The notes beneath the pieces are model-generated. The model saw only the letters and a program-made list of their open reading frames with translations. It was not told the origin of the DNA and did no database searches. Positions 37,505 to 51,057 of a stretch of DNA of 64,000 nucleotides are shown in pieces (positions within the stretch are counted from its first letter, which is position 1; every line of letters begins with the position of its first letter). The stretch is from Carnegiea gigantea. Lineage: Eukaryota; Streptophyta; Magnoliopsida; Caryophyllales; Cactaceae. The stretch is taken from NCBI GenBank assembly GCA_029747015.1, contig JAKOGI010000026.1, forward strand, positions 811,317 to 875,316, given 5' to 3'. Made by a program: the position numbers and the translations under genes.

Positions 37505-40500
37505 AATTGCCTAAACTGAATGGGAATAATTATCATATGTGGGCTGATAAAATTGAATTTTTACTTACTCAATCTGTGGTTGATTATGACTTAACTGAAT
37601 AACTGCTGAAGATGCTACTAAAAGATCTAAAAGGACCCATGAGAAGAATAATAAAACTTGGCATGGTCTACTTATGCATTGTATGACTAATTTAGTGTAC
37701 TGTATTTATAGTAAGAAGCAAAGCGCCATGAAAATTTGGGAAGCTCTCAAATCTAAGCATGACTTTCATGATACTAATAAGGGTGATCAAAACCAATTAA
37801 CCGAAAATCGGTTAATTGGAAATTTGGTTCACAAAAACTGCGAACTGAAACTTTTGGTCAACTTGTTTACGGTTAACCAAATTTTTCGGTTTGGCAAAAA
37901 TATGAATCGTAACCGAACCGAAATACTCGGCTCACTGATTTTTCGGTTCGATTAATTGGATTTTCGGTTCATCGAACCGGTTAACCATTGATTAAAATTG
38001 TTAATTTTCAATTTTCACTCTTTTTGAAATCTAATTTAATTATTTATGACACCAAATATTAACTTACACATTATTGTATAGTTAGCCTTACCTTTTTATA
38101 GTTGTAAAGTCTACATTTGACTAATATAAAACCAAGTACTTTTTAAAAAAATTTGAAGTTTTGGTTTCAGTTAACCGATTTTCAAATGGCCGAACCAAAA
38201 TCGCGCTTTTTTCAGTTCGATTGACCGAGACGAATTTTTTTGAAAAATCAATCCGGTTAACCGGTTTTTCGATTCAGTTTTTCAGTTTTGGATTTTTTTG
38301 CTCTCACCTACATACTAGGATTAAGAAATATGCTTGTAGTAGGTGGTTATCATTTAAAATGACTGATGATAAACTTGTTCTTGAACAAGTTCATGAGTAT
38401 GAAAATTAATGTGCTAAAATATTGGCTGAGGGTTTGAACATCTGTGATATCTTTCAAGGCAATTGCTTACTAGACAAACTACATCCTTCATGGTCTAATT
38501 ATGTTAGCACCATGAAGCATATAGAAAATGACTTTAAAGTTAAAGAACTGATTGTTCATATTAACATTAAAGAGTAGTATCGAATTTAATCCAAGGGAAA
38601 GAATTCAGATCACTCTTCATCTACTGCTAATTTAGTCGAATCCAAGAATGGTTCAAGTGTTGATAGAACTAAGGGACCAAAATGGGAAGCAGCACAATAA
38701 CAGGTTCAAGGGACAAGGATCCAACCAAAAAAAAGTTTGAAGGCAAAAGTGTTATGCATGCAACAAATATGGATATCTAGCGAAAGATTGCTGTGAAGGT
38801 TTCGGACCTACAGGTAACAAGTCCAATGAGAACAACATTCAAGCCAATCTACAGAAGATGTCATTATTGTCGTGGTCATGTAGGGAAACTTGGTAAGCAA
38901 CTCAGTAGAGTGGGTGGTCGATTCTAAAACCACTTGACACATATGCACTAACAGTGACCTTTTTCAAGAGTATGAAAAGGTTATTAGTGGTGAATGTGTG
39001 TTTATGGGTAACTCTACTTTTGTGTCTGTCCTTGGTAAAGGGAAGGTTTCTCTTAAACTAAATTTTAGAAAACTTCTTTCACTTCAAAACGTACTTCATG
39101 CTCCAGATATTCATTGATACCTTATTTCTATTGATCCTCTGAATAGGACTGGAGTTAGAGTTAGTTTTGATTCTGGAAAAGTTATTCTTAGCAAGGGTGG
39201 TGAATTTATGGGCAAGAAATTTTGTAATGCAGGGCTTTTTTGGCTTGATCTTGTTGTTGAGAATGCTTTTGTTGCTTATATTGTTGAGTCTATCTCCTTA
39301 TGGCATGCTAGATTAGGACATGTGAACAACACCTCTATAAAAAGGCTTAAACAATTAAATTTAATTCTTGCATTCAACAACTGCAATCTTGATAAATATG
39401 AAATATATGTGGAGGCTAAAGACCCTAAGAAATCCTTTATAAAAATGTAACTTGAACCTTAAATTTATTAGAACTTATTCATAGTGATCAAGCTTACTTC
39501 AAAAACACCACGAGCAGAGGAGGGAAAAAGTATTATATTACTTTGGTCAATGACCGCTCTAAGTTTACTAAATTACATATTTTGAGTAGTAAAGATGAGA
39601 CCATAACTGAAATTCTTGATTTACAAAGTTGAAGTAGAAAATCAATTGGACCGAAAAATCAAGAGAGTTAGGTCTAATAGAGGAGGAGAGTATGATGTCA
39701 TCTCCCTTATGAAACATTGTGAAGAATAAGGGATTATTCATGAGTTGTCTACCCCTTACACTCCAAAACAGAATCGTATAGCAGAAAGAAAGAACAGGAC
39801 CGTCAAAGACATGATGAATGCAATACTTATTAGTTCAATAATGCCTACAAAAATGTTAGGGGAAGCGATCCTATATGGTTGCTATGTGTTAAATAGAGTT
39901 CTATACAAGAGGAGACAAAACTCTCTATGAGTTGTGGAGGGGTTTTGCTCCTAACGTAAACTACATTAAAGTGTAGCGGTGCTTGCTGCTTGGCCAAGGC
40001 AGGACTTCCTGATTTTAAAAGAAGCGAAACTAGTCCCAAAACTATTGATGCCATCTTTATTGGTCATGTTCATAATAGTGTTGCATATAGATTTATTCTA
40101 AAAGATGGTTTTCGCTTTGACGTTAGTAGGGAGTTGAGACATGTAGAATTTTTTGAGTAAATTTTTCCTATGAAAACTTATGTGGATAAGTGTTTCTTTG
40201 TTGCATCAACATCATGTCATAACATTGCATCATCTAGTAATCTGAACCAAGAACATAGGAGTAAAAAGGCTAGAAATGAGCTAGCTTTGGACCTGACTTT
40301 TTCACTACTTTCTTGGTAGAGATAGATATACTAAATGAGCAAACTATGAATGTGTTAAGGACCAAAGACTTATAAGGAAGCCATAGAGCCCATAAACGCT
40401 CATTTCTGGAAAGAGGCTATGAATAGTGAACTAGAGTCTCTTATAGCTAATGGAACTTAGACTTTAGCTGATCTTCCTAACGCTTGGGAGTAAATGGTTG

Positions 40501-41884
40501 TTCAAAACGAAACTTATAGAACCGTAGATAAGTTCAAAGCTAGATGTGTGGTTCAGGGGTTTAACCAGAAAAAAAGGATAGATTACTTTGATACCTATTC
40601 CCCTGTAACGAAGGCTGCTATGATTCGTGCATTAATCGCTGTATATTGCATCCAATCATAATCTTGTTGTGCACCAAATGGATATCAAAACATCATTTTT
40701 AAATGGTGGTCTTGTGGAAGAGATATACATGAAGCTGCTTAGATGGCTTTGTGGTACCGGGACAAGTGCATAAGGTTTGTAAGCTTGTTAAATCTTTATA
40801 TGGGCTAAAGCAAGTCCAAAGCAATGGTGTGAAACATTTGACTCTACTCTTTCTTATAATGGCTTTCATGTTAATTACTGTGGCATAGGTGTATATTCAA
40901 AAGTTGATAAGCATGGTTGAGTAATCATTTGTTTATATGTGGATGATATGCTCATCTTCGGTACAAACTTGGATATTGTTAATGCTACTAAGTCCTTTCT
41001 TAGTACATGTTTTGACATGAAAGACTTGAGATTGAGAAGCAGATGTTATTCTTGGCATTAAATTAACTAGGACCAAAGAGGGGATATGTCTTAAACAATC
41101 TCACTATAGTGAAAAGATACTCAAAATGTGGTCAATTTGACTACACACTCCGGTCAGAAACCCCTATAATCCTAACTTTCACTTAAAAAAGAATAAAGAT
41201 AATAGTGTATCACAAAGTAACTATGCTAAGATAATTGGTACTATGATGTTTCTAATGAGCTATACAAATCCTGATATAGCCTATGTTGTGTGTTGGCTGA
41301 GTAGATATACATACAACCTCAATAATGATCATTGAAATGCCCTAATTAGATTTTTAAAATATTTAGAACAGACAATTATTGAAATTGCATTTTAAGACCT
41401 CTTTTGCTGTGCTAGAGCGTTACCGTGATGCTAACTAAGCGTTTGGTAATGATGAAATTAATTCCACCAGTGGCTATGTGTTTACTTTAGCTGATGGTAT
41501 ATCTTGGAAATCTTCCAAATAAACTTTTATTGTCAAATCAACATTGGAATCTAAGCTCATTGCTTTAGAATTGGCAAGTTATAAGGTAGAGTGGCTAAAA
41601 GCCTCCTAGCAAATATTCCCTTGTGGGGGAAGCTAACTCTATTAGTATCTATGTATTGTGACTCACGATCAGCCATAGGAGTGGCTAATAACCAAACCTA
41701 TAATGGAAAGAAGAGACACATTCGTCTAAGGTGCAAATCATTGAGAAATCTGATAAGGGATAATGTGATATCACTTGAGCATGTAAAATCAAAAAGGAAT
41801 CTTGCAGATCCTTTAACCAAAGGCCTTTGTAGAAGTATAGTGATCGCATCAACAGAAGGAATAGGACTCAAGCTCATAGAGTGA
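37505..41884 (+). pseudogene. Decayed Ty1/copia polyprotein, copy B (gag to RNase H)
   Basis: Same family as copy A, with more of the 3' part. Remnants in order: gag (LPKLNGNNYHMWADKIEFLL type at 37510, split by an insertion at 37777), zinc knuckle (about 38750), protease region (about 38920), GAG-pre-integrase (SLWHARLGHVNNTSIKRLKQ at 39297), integrase (39480-40060, including QNRIAERKNRTVKDMMNAIL), reverse transcriptase (40400-41140, with LYVDDMLIFG intact near 40935), and RNase H (41420-41884, CDSRSAIGVANN and LEHVKSKRNLADPLTKGL). Many stops and frameshifts make it inactive. Confidence 0.9.
37777..38309. mobile_element. hAT-like MITE inserted in copia B gag
   Basis: The insert begins ATAAGGGTGATCAAAACC and ends TTTTTTTGCTCTCACC (inverse GGTGAGAGCAAAAAAA). 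The flanks tgatacta (37769-37776) and acatacta (38310-38317) are an 8-bp duplication with two changes. Copy A has the uninterrupted site (GATACTAGGATTAAG at 32040). Inside are repeated GGTTAACCG / TTCGGTTCG motifs. Confidence 0.8.
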
Positions 41885-42422
41885 GTGAATCATGAGGGAT
41901 AACCATATTCGACAAGAGTCTAAGTTCAATGGGTTAAATAAAATCATGAAACAACTCAAGATTTTGTATTACAACCCATTGTTATGAATAAAACGAGGAA
42001 TATTTTCATATACTATCAATTGTGTTAAGGATGGACATCTAGTTCTTAAAGAGTCCATAGCCTCAATAGTGGTGTATGACAGTATGTACTTTATGGAACT
42101 CACCCATGTGAATGCGAGGGGTTGATGCCCACCTTATATAGGAGTTTTTGGGCCAAAGACTCACTAGAGAATTCGCAAGAATCTAGGTAGTGACGCAGAG
42201 GCTTTAATGCGTCAATGTTATGTGAGAATCTTTGATTTTAAGGGGAAATGAATGTGCACTATTTGATCTTTACAAACACCATTCGGATGCAAGATTTTCC
42301 GACCCGAATGGATGTACTTGTAAACACAAGGTAATTCAAGTCCAAAAGACATTGGTATTTGTATATTTTCCCTTCTATTACCCAAAACTTCCTGTTTTCC
42401 ATTTTCACTTCCTTTGAATCAT

Positions 42423-42919
42423 GTGGGGGAAAGTTGGAGTTTGATTCAAAAGATAGAGAGAGAAATTAGTGCAACTGATTTGGGCGAGTAATCTTCATTG
42501 ATTTTGTTTTTATTATTGCAATTATTCTCAACATAATTATGCTGATTTTCCTCCACCAAATAACATAATTAATGTTGATTTTTCTCCACCAAATAAGCCT
42601 TTATTATTCTTGCCATTTTTGTTATCCTCCTTTTACTAAATTTAGCCTCTTGCAATAGTTTCAGACACGCACGTAGAAAAGCACTCTTCTTCCAAACCTT
42701 CTCCTAAACTCTTCATTCTGGGTGATTGATCTGCGATCCTCATCGCTGTTCGTTCCAGTACACCGCTGGAGATCGACTGCTCACAAGTCCCCGGTGTGTA
42801 GTTGGGGGAGCAAATTTAGTTTTAAGGCAGTAGTCTACCACGCCACGGCTTTGACTTTCGTTCCCAAATCAGATAAGTTTGTTTATTCACTATTGGTCGC
42901 AACCCCTAGTTTTCTAACA
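42423..42919 (+). repeat. Polypurine tract and 3' LTR of copia copy B
   Basis: GTGGGGGAAAG (42423-42433) is a polypurine tract preceding an LTR of about 486 bp that ends TTTTCTAACA. The LTR matches 31220-31711. Confidence 0.75.
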
Positions 42920-45750
42920 GATCCGATTAGGGGGTCATTCACTACTTTTTTCGGCATAGCCAATGAATATTTAAGCTACCAATTTGTAATTAAGTGTAAT
43001 CATTAAAAATTTGTGATTTTAAATCATAAAATATGTTAATTTAAAATGAGGCAGAACATTCAAGAGTGTTTTATGACAAAACATATATCATTACTCATTA
43101 ATTAATTTGTCGATGATCCCGTAAAAGAAGAAAGGAAAATCATCTTGAAGGCAAATTGAGAAACACGATTATCTTTATTATTATCAAAAAAGCTACTTTT
43201 GGAAATCAATACTAAGAATATAAAGAGGCTCATTTACATAATATAGGAACATTATGCATTTCATCTTAACAAAGAAAACGAATTAAGAGACAATTAGTAC
43301 GATTAGTAAATTTTTTGAGAGTTATTCAAAAAAATTTGAACTCAAATACTACTCGCATCAATTTTTATTTTTTTACATATACTTCTACATTTAAGACAAA
43401 AGATTTCAATGAGACAAATGAGAAAATAAACAAAAAAGAAAGAAAGGAAGAAAAAAATAAATCCAATGGGACCAATGACAGGAGTTAGGCTTAGATTCTC
43501 TTTTGACCTAAATGTGGAAAAACTATTGCCGATTTTTCTTATGTTAAACCCCACGAGCCAGCCAAACTCAGTGGTCGACGTCCTCAGGATTGCATGTCTA
43601 ATGCCTTGTATTTTTTTTTTTTTCGGTTTTTTCCCCGGGGGCGGGGGGAGGGGGCATGAAAAGCAAGTTGCAGTCCATTAAAGTTTGTTCACATCTCTAT
43701 TTACTGCTATGGATTTTTCATCAAGACCCCATGAATTACGTATACGATACAATGGAAAAATTGAACAACGTGCAAATGATGTTTTAGTCTAAAGTCAACG
43801 GATAATGGGTCGAGTAATTCACTTGTAAATGCTCCAGGGGCATTAAATTTGCGGATATGAACAACTCCACTTTTTATGTAATTCAACAATCGAGGTTCAG
43901 GTTTTAGTTGGGGCATTTTTTTAATCCAAATTGACTTTTGGTTAGTTGATGATTGGTTCAATAAACCTGTTTCAAAGAAAAAACAACTTTGTAGGGGGGG
44001 AAAAAAAACCAGATTTAACTCATGTCAGGTTTTAAGTCCAATTGAGCTGGTGTCTTTGGGTGGGTATAGAGCTGGCACAGGTTATTCAATTGGATTAATT
44101 TCGAGTTCGGCCATATCAAAATGAATAAGATTTGCCTAGCATTAAGTTCGTATATAATTGGGTTAGACAATCGAGCAATGCATATAAATTTAAGTGAGAT
44201 TTTAACCTCTGGTCAACCAGCAATGAACTGAGTCACTTATACACATGTTTAAAGCCATCAAATTTATTAACGGAACACAACCCCACCTTTTATATAATTC
44301 AACAATCAGGATTTGAGTTTGAGTTTGAGTTTGATCAATTTCTATACAGATTACTTTCAATTGGTTGATATCTAGTTCATCAAGTCTATCTTATAAAGAA
44401 AAATAACTGTGAAAAAAAAAAAGTATGGTTCAGCTCATCTGAAGTTTTAAGTCCAATTTAGATTATTTCTTTGGGTATAGATTAGGCACAGATTATTCAA
44501 CCAAGATTTTACAGTTTTGAGTCAATTTTGCCAGAATCTAATGTGAACCCTCATCATTAATTCCAAGACATTTGCGGTCAACAAATCAGACCAGAAAATG
44601 ACCCGGGCGGGCGGACGGGCGGGCTGGCTGGCTGGCTTGCCCCTTCACCATGCTGGATTTGCAAAACCAATTTATTTGTCTCGTGCAATAAAATTACCTC
44701 ATCAGAAGCCATAAAATATGGTTGAATTAACACAGGTAAAAATATATGTTGTCACCATCATTTTGCCAACTAGTTTGGAAGCGCTTCAAATGCAGGAAGA
44801 AAAATTGAAGCTGATGATCAAAGGAGTCTCATTTTGTGGAATTTCATTATTCATTCTTTATAATGATTTCATATTGAAATTTGACTATGTTTATATCTGT
44901 TGGCCCCAATTTACTATTAATGATTTCATATGATCATATCCAATTCAACGCAATCGTGTACGTGGCATTCTTTATATTATGCTCCCGAAATTTCTGTAAC
45001 ATTCTTTATGTCCTACAATATTGATCTTTTTTTCATGTTGGTATAAGACTAATTTCGATTGGCATTACACATTATGGCATATCCACCGTAAAACATTTGG
45101 TATGTAAAAAAATATAAATTTTATTATAATAGTGATCACAAAAATCTTGTGTTTTGTGTATCTCTTGAAATCAGCCTCTCTACGAATAGGGATCCATACC
45201 AAGAGTTGATATTGGTGGTGTATAGTAGTGATCACAAAAACAGAAAATTAGACTTTATTACAATACAATTTTATTATTGAAAACTTTCAAGTTAAGTTGA
45301 TGTTTAATTAATTGCATGCATTGTTTGACCAAAATATACTTTCGAAAAAAGACAGTCTCTTTCCAACTTATAAACAGCAAAAATATATACATTAATTACA
45401 ACACGCCTACTTTTATGACAGCATTTAAAAGAAAACCCAGACACAACTATAACAAGATTCACACCACGCAAAATAATATTTGAGTGTAAGGTCAAAATAA
45501 AATTTAATAGGCAAAATCCTCAAACCAATCAATACAAACATGGTGTGAAATTTAGCTAACAGTGGGGCAGGGCCGCCCAGAGCGTAATGGGGAGCACGTC
45601 TAGTGCCTGCCCCACCCATTGGGAAAAAATAAGAAAACAAACAAAATTACACATGAAAATGAGCCCCAAAACTTAAGACAAAGAAACCCCAAAAGTCTAA
45701 AAGAGACGAGTGAACATATGGTGACTGCTATGCACGTCTTTAGCTCAGCC
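42920..45750. other. Intergenic, no gene seen
   Basis: No coding content recognised. It contains homopolymer runs, a GGCGGGCGGACGGGC / (GGCT)n stretch near 44605-44640 and AT-rich blocks. Its right end is the upstream region of the USP gene. Confidence 0.55.
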
Positions 45751-45754
45751 ACAC

Positions 45755-45764
45755 CATATATAAC
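45755..45764 (+). promoter_or_regulatory. Putative TATA box of the USP gene
   Basis: CATATATAAC lies about 80 bp upstream of the start codon. It is followed by a CT-rich leader (ACTCTCTCTCTGTCGC), a common plant core-promoter arrangement. Confidence 0.5.
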
Positions 45765-45839
45765 TGGGAAATCCATAATGTCCATCTTATAGCTATGCAC
45801 TCTCTCTCTGTCGCTAACTCTTTCGAGCTCTAAAAGAAG

Positions 45840-47389
45840 ATGGTGAGTGTAGGTGTCAGAGTCTCCGGCGCATGCTTCAGAGTAACCAGGGCTCGATCAC
45901 CACGATTGCAGCCGAAGCCATGCTATGACTCGATGAAGTGTGCCAGCCAGAAGAGCGAGTGCTACGAGAATGACACTGGTTTGAGCTTCAGTAGTACTGA
46001 GACGACAGGAAGCAGTGATGACAGTTCTACACAAAGTGAGTCCAAGCTATCCAACAGGATCATGGTTGTGGTGGACTGGAGCCACGAGGCTAAGGGCGCT
46101 CTTCAGTGGGCGCTTTCTCATACTGTTCAGAAAGAGGATACTGTTATTCTTCTCCACCTAGCTAAACCATCAAAAAGTGGTAAGTGCCTGTCAAAATTTC
46201 ATTTGACTTGTGCCTGAAAAAGCCTTTGGCGATTCATGCTAGGGTAAGGCTGCATACATCTGAAGCTTTGCAATATCTGGGGTCCTTCTATCAGCAGATG
46301 TTCTCATAGATCGATATTGCACAATGCAGGATCAAGCACTGATGCTGGGGTCAATCCCAGAGTCCACGGACTTCTTTCCTCCATGAAGAGCCTCTGTGAG
46401 GCTAAAAAACCTGGGGTATGTCAAGACATCCCTTAGATAATTTGTTACCAGACAAACTGTGCCACGTGTCTACTGTAACCAAAGGCAAAAAGAGTTGCAG
46501 GAAACGAACATGGGTTTCATCTTCTAGATGAGAAGCATCAAAGCACGCACATATCCTACTAGTACTTGTGTAGAGGGTATCTAGAAGTAATGTTCTTGAA
46601 CTTTGTACTTCCCGACTTTATCTCTTCCCATCCAGCTCCTTCTAACTCCTAGCTTTCTAACTATTTCCTTTTTAACTCGTGACTCTTGCCAGCTCCTTCC
46701 AACTCCTTAGCATTGAAGCTCCATTTTCCCACTGAAAAGAACAAGCCTTAAGCATATAAGCCAAATCCAGCAATTCAAATTAAATCTCTTTTAAGTACCA
46801 ACCATGCTTTCAATAAGAATTTAAGATATCACTTCTAGACCCTGATATGTACTGTCCAAATGCCAAATTTTAAAATTTTGAAGGGTGTTCATACCAAGGT
46901 TAGAACGCCCATACATATATGCAAAGCAAGCACTCCCACCTGGTCAGGAGCTTCTTGTCAGTTTGTAGATCAAGTTTATGACCTATCATATAGACAGCAT
47001 AACACTAAAGCAATATTTCCAACACATCCCCCATTCGACGGGCTGCATATAAAATATGAACCAAAGCTTTAACAGGATTGCATGTATTGCTATGAACACA
47101 GGTACAAGTAGAAGTATTAGCACTCACAGGAAAGGAGAAGGGTCCAGCTATAGTAGACCAGGCAAAGAAACAGAAGGCGACATTACTGGTACTGGGCCAT
47201 AGAAGGCGACCGATGGCATGGAGACTCCTAATGAGATGGTTTGGAAAGAAGAGGAGCAGCCAAAGCATCGTGGATTACTGCATCCAGAATGCTGATTGCA
47301 TGACCATCGCTGTAAGGAGAAAGAGCAGAAGATTCGGAGGCTATTTAATCACCACCAAGCGTCACAAGAATTTCTGGCTCTTGGCCTAA
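45840..47389 (+). CDS. USP-domain protein (adenine nucleotide alpha hydrolase-like)
   Basis: Three exons by GT-AG junctions: 45840-46179, 46330-46415, 47102-47389 (340, 86 and 288 nt), giving 237 residues with continuous phase. Residues 1-70 are a basic then serine/threonine-rich N-terminal extension. The universal stress protein fold starts at about 74 with IMVVVDWSHEAKGALQWAL, continues through VILLHLAKPSKSG and the MKSLCEAKKPG helix, then VQVEVLALTGKEKGPAIV, LLVLGHRRRP and IVDYCIQNADCMTIAVRRKS. It ends YLITTKRHKNFWLLA. That C-terminus characterises one plant USP subfamily. USP proteins bind nucleotide or act in stress responses; this subfamily has no agreed biochemical role, and the canonical glycine-rich ATP loop is not evident. 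The start codon fits the TATA box and CT-rich leader. No damage is seen. Confidence 0.92.
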
Positions 47390-50300
47390 CATTTTGATCT
47401 AAAAAAGCAGGATCAATGGGGCTTTTTCCAGAAATAATTATTCCACTCAACATTTGGAAACTTCCTCTCAAAAACACACCTCCATCCTCAAATATAGTGT
47501 TGCACTAATGTATACATTTCATGATTCAAACGTGACATTAGGATGGTGAACAAAGACAAGCTAAAATCACGCTAATATCACAACCAATTCTTGAGGAACA
47601 TCATAAATGGAAACTAAGACATTTTTCCTTCTGTCCTTTTTGGACTAAAAGAAGGCAGATTCTTTGGATGCGTGTTACAACGATTCTTTATTTCACTTTA
47701 AGTACCCATGTCAAGTACTGAAGCTCCAACATATGGAAAGCTACTTCACCATTAGTCTTTAGAAAACAGCCACCCTCAATATCTAGACTCTTGTTGGGAA
47801 TTTGACTCTGCTACATGGGCATGACCACATCAAATAATGGTAAGTGAATTATGATTGGGGTACTACTGAATCGTATTTCAAGCTGCATTTACTGGAACAA
47901 AGTCTAAATGCATTTAATAACCTCTTTAACGTCTCAAAAGAAACGATGTTGGTGTCTACGGGAAGGGATGGTAGGGTAACTGACCATTCTAGAGAGTGAA
48001 CAAGTAATTGTCCACGATGCAGAGATACTTTAACAGCAACGCAAGCTGCTGATGCTTGAATGTTGGGCCAAACAACTCTCTGAGTGACAGTTAACAAATT
48101 AAGGACTATAAAATTTGATCCCAATGATTGTTGAGACTAACTTCTAACCTACTGAACTGCAATCTGAAAATTTCGATACTATTCTGTGATCATTCTTGAA
48201 AAGCTTGACGAACAAATTCGTAAGGCCAAAAATGTATTTCTCCACATGAAGAAATAAAGGAACACACAGACGTAGTCAAAGAACCTAGCAGGCCAAAAAG
48301 TTCTACACGCCAGAGAAGCAGGCTAATCTCCATCAGCCTGTGAAAGAAATCAGAGAACATTTATTGATGAGTGACCCTCTAACGTATCGTAGGAAAATCT
48401 ATCTTAAGAAAGGCAGCAAAATTAGATTTCGATTATGTTATTAATGGAAATTAAAGAAGGATTCAAACTTCAATGCGAATCAACTTCTGAAGATGCTCCT
48501 CACTGCCTACACTCCAGCTCTATCTCAGCGACAGCAACAGAAACTACAATTCATCTCAAGGCTTTCTAGGCACAGAAAGGGCCTGAAATGAACTGGGTTC
48601 TATTATGCCTTGAAAGTTCCCAGACTGTCATATCTAAATTGAATGCCAAGCAACCAGCATAGGTCATCGGTCTAGGCATCTGACAGCCAATTTCTGTAAC
48701 TCCTGCATGTTTTTAATCTAAGACGGTTTCATGAATGCACAATCATGGCTGTGTCAAATACCCGACATGAATACTTGCGGTGAAATGAAAAGTATATATG
48801 ATGTAGGCCATAACTGAACTGAAGAAACCAATTTCTATCATCGTGCTCCTGATGAAAACAAGTCTTAAGTCACATGTGATCCCTATGGTCCTTCTGCGAA
48901 AGAATTAAGAAGTAATAGCAAGCAAGTACAGCATGTACTTTGGAAAAAAATCTATAAGTGTAACAAAATTTTTAAATCACTTTAGTCCAAAGAAAAAATT
49001 ATAGACTTGATGATAGTAGACAAATCAAATCTCATGCCTCCAGGCTGCATATGATACTTCTGAACGAGAATTTTTTTAAAAAAATTACAGTAATGCAGTT
49101 CAACATGTACTAAAAAAATACTGTGATAAATGTACCCCCCTCCATTTTGGAATAATATATTCTGTTGGATTTAGGCCCATTCCAAAAAAGAAAAAAAACA
49201 CTGTAATAAATGTTCATACTTCATGCCCCAAAAAAAGGGGGTTTCATGATGTTCAATTAATTCTCTTACTATATAAGGAAAAGTAATAGCGGAATGTGTG
49301 CTTGAGAATTCCTTGAAAACAATTAGCAATGCAGTGAACACACTTTATTTTAACTCTATCCCATTAGCCATCAGACGATCACTAAAGGCAGCATCAATTG
49401 TTATTATGCATCATCAAATGTTTATACAATTCATTCAGAAAATATTAAATGTGACCAGAAGTTCAGAACTCAAAAGTATAACTACCAATGAGACAACAAC
49501 CATGAAATCCTTTGCTTTTTACATTTAAAAAATTAAAAAAATTCTATGTTACTACTTACGGAATCAATAAAAGAATGAAAAAATCAAAACCCTGGAGGAT
49601 TGAAGGGAGGGGTGTTCAATACCTTTTTCATAGGAAGATCATACCAAATGATCTGTATTTTCCCTGAAACTTCGGCATCCACAAGAGACTGCAATATGCT
49701 ATGGACATTTGCAAAAACATGAGCATTAATCAGCAAATAAGACATAATCAAAACAAAAGAACAAAGAATCATGGCACAGACAGAAAATAATAGATTAATA
49801 CAACAAAGACTTTGCAGCAATATTCTGATGAGTTTTCTGCTCCTACGTCCAAGAATATCTACTAGTGAAGCAACGACATGCAAGACTATATGGTTTTATA
49901 AATCCTGATATGAAGTCAAATCTAGAGAATGTCAACAAGTGAAGCAGTAAAATGCACCATACTTGATACACACGTGGCATTGCAAAATATGCAAGACAAA
50001 CTACGGCATCTGACCCTCCGAACTGGAGACTGTAACACTTACTCACCCAGACATCAATCCACCTTGATAGTTGAATGCTTTAGACCCATTGCTCAGGATA
50101 TGCTGCACCAGCAGTTTGCAAAGCACCCCATTTATGGTTTCATAGAGCCTGTTGTGAAGCCAAATGTGCTGAAAAATGAAGAGCTCTGAAGCCAGCACAT
50201 CAGAAGAAGAAGGATTTAACCAATATCAACAGTTACAGGAGTATTGTGTCATGTTCTGCAGACCTGAATTAGAAAGGCAACACTTAAGTGGTTCAGATGC

Positions 50301-51057
50301 CTCTGTTAAAAAGAGAATATCCAAGAAGTTGAAAATATGCAATATATGCTGAGAGGACCCTGAATTTCAAGTAGGACAGCTCAGCCTTCTAACCCTGTTT
50401 ACCATGTTGATCCTGGTTTTGCGAGGTCAAAGAACAGAAATGCAACAAAGCGACAGTAACTTTGATGGGATGAAGAGATAGCCGAAGATCAGATTTAGAA
50501 AATAGCCCAAAGTCTTATATAAACAAAGAGAGAAAACACAATATATTGGTAAAACAATGATAGAAAAAACACACTCCAGTAAATTAGGAAAATTACGGTT
50601 ATTGCATTTTTGTAATTGCGAGCGCAAGCCTGCACATACCTGACCTCTATAGCCAGCCGCAGAGGACCCTTATGCACCAGGTTGATTGTTTGGTTGGCTT
50701 AGGAAATTTTTGGTTCCAATGCGGCTTAACTCTCAAATAAAGTATAACCTGCGCATTACTAACATTATCCCAATCAAAGTAATTATTGTATTGATAATTG
50801 TACACATGACAAAGGACTTTCTAGGCCACAAATACCAAGCAATTTCATTAATATGACAAACTGTACATATGATACAATTGGGGATGCCTTTAAACAAAGG
50901 CATGAATGAGAAACAATTCCTCAGATCAAAATTTCCCTCACTTTCTGCCCACATCTTTATTGCCCACCATTTACATCCCTTCTTGAGGAATCAATGGATC
51001 CACAAGAATTAATCTGGACTCTGACATAATAAAGATACAAGAATGTCACTCAAGACT
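47390..51057. other. Interval between convergent USP and carrier genes
   Basis: Holds the 3' regions of both genes. No complete gene is recognised. Three minus-strand pieces have exon-like signals: 49623-49688 (TTGCAG acceptor, AAG|GTATTG donor, frame SLVDAEVSGKIQIIWYDLPM), 50047-50168 (TTTTTCAG acceptor, GG|GTGAGT donor, frame HIWLHNRLYETINGVLCK), and one ending at 50640 (CAG|GTATGT). Their phases do not join into one protein, and I cannot assign a family. They may be remnants, a non-coding transcript, or chance. Confidence 0.45.

Noticed and set aside
47005..47268. 87-codon minus-strand frame
   Set aside because: It is antisense to USP exon 3, whose coding is strongly supported.
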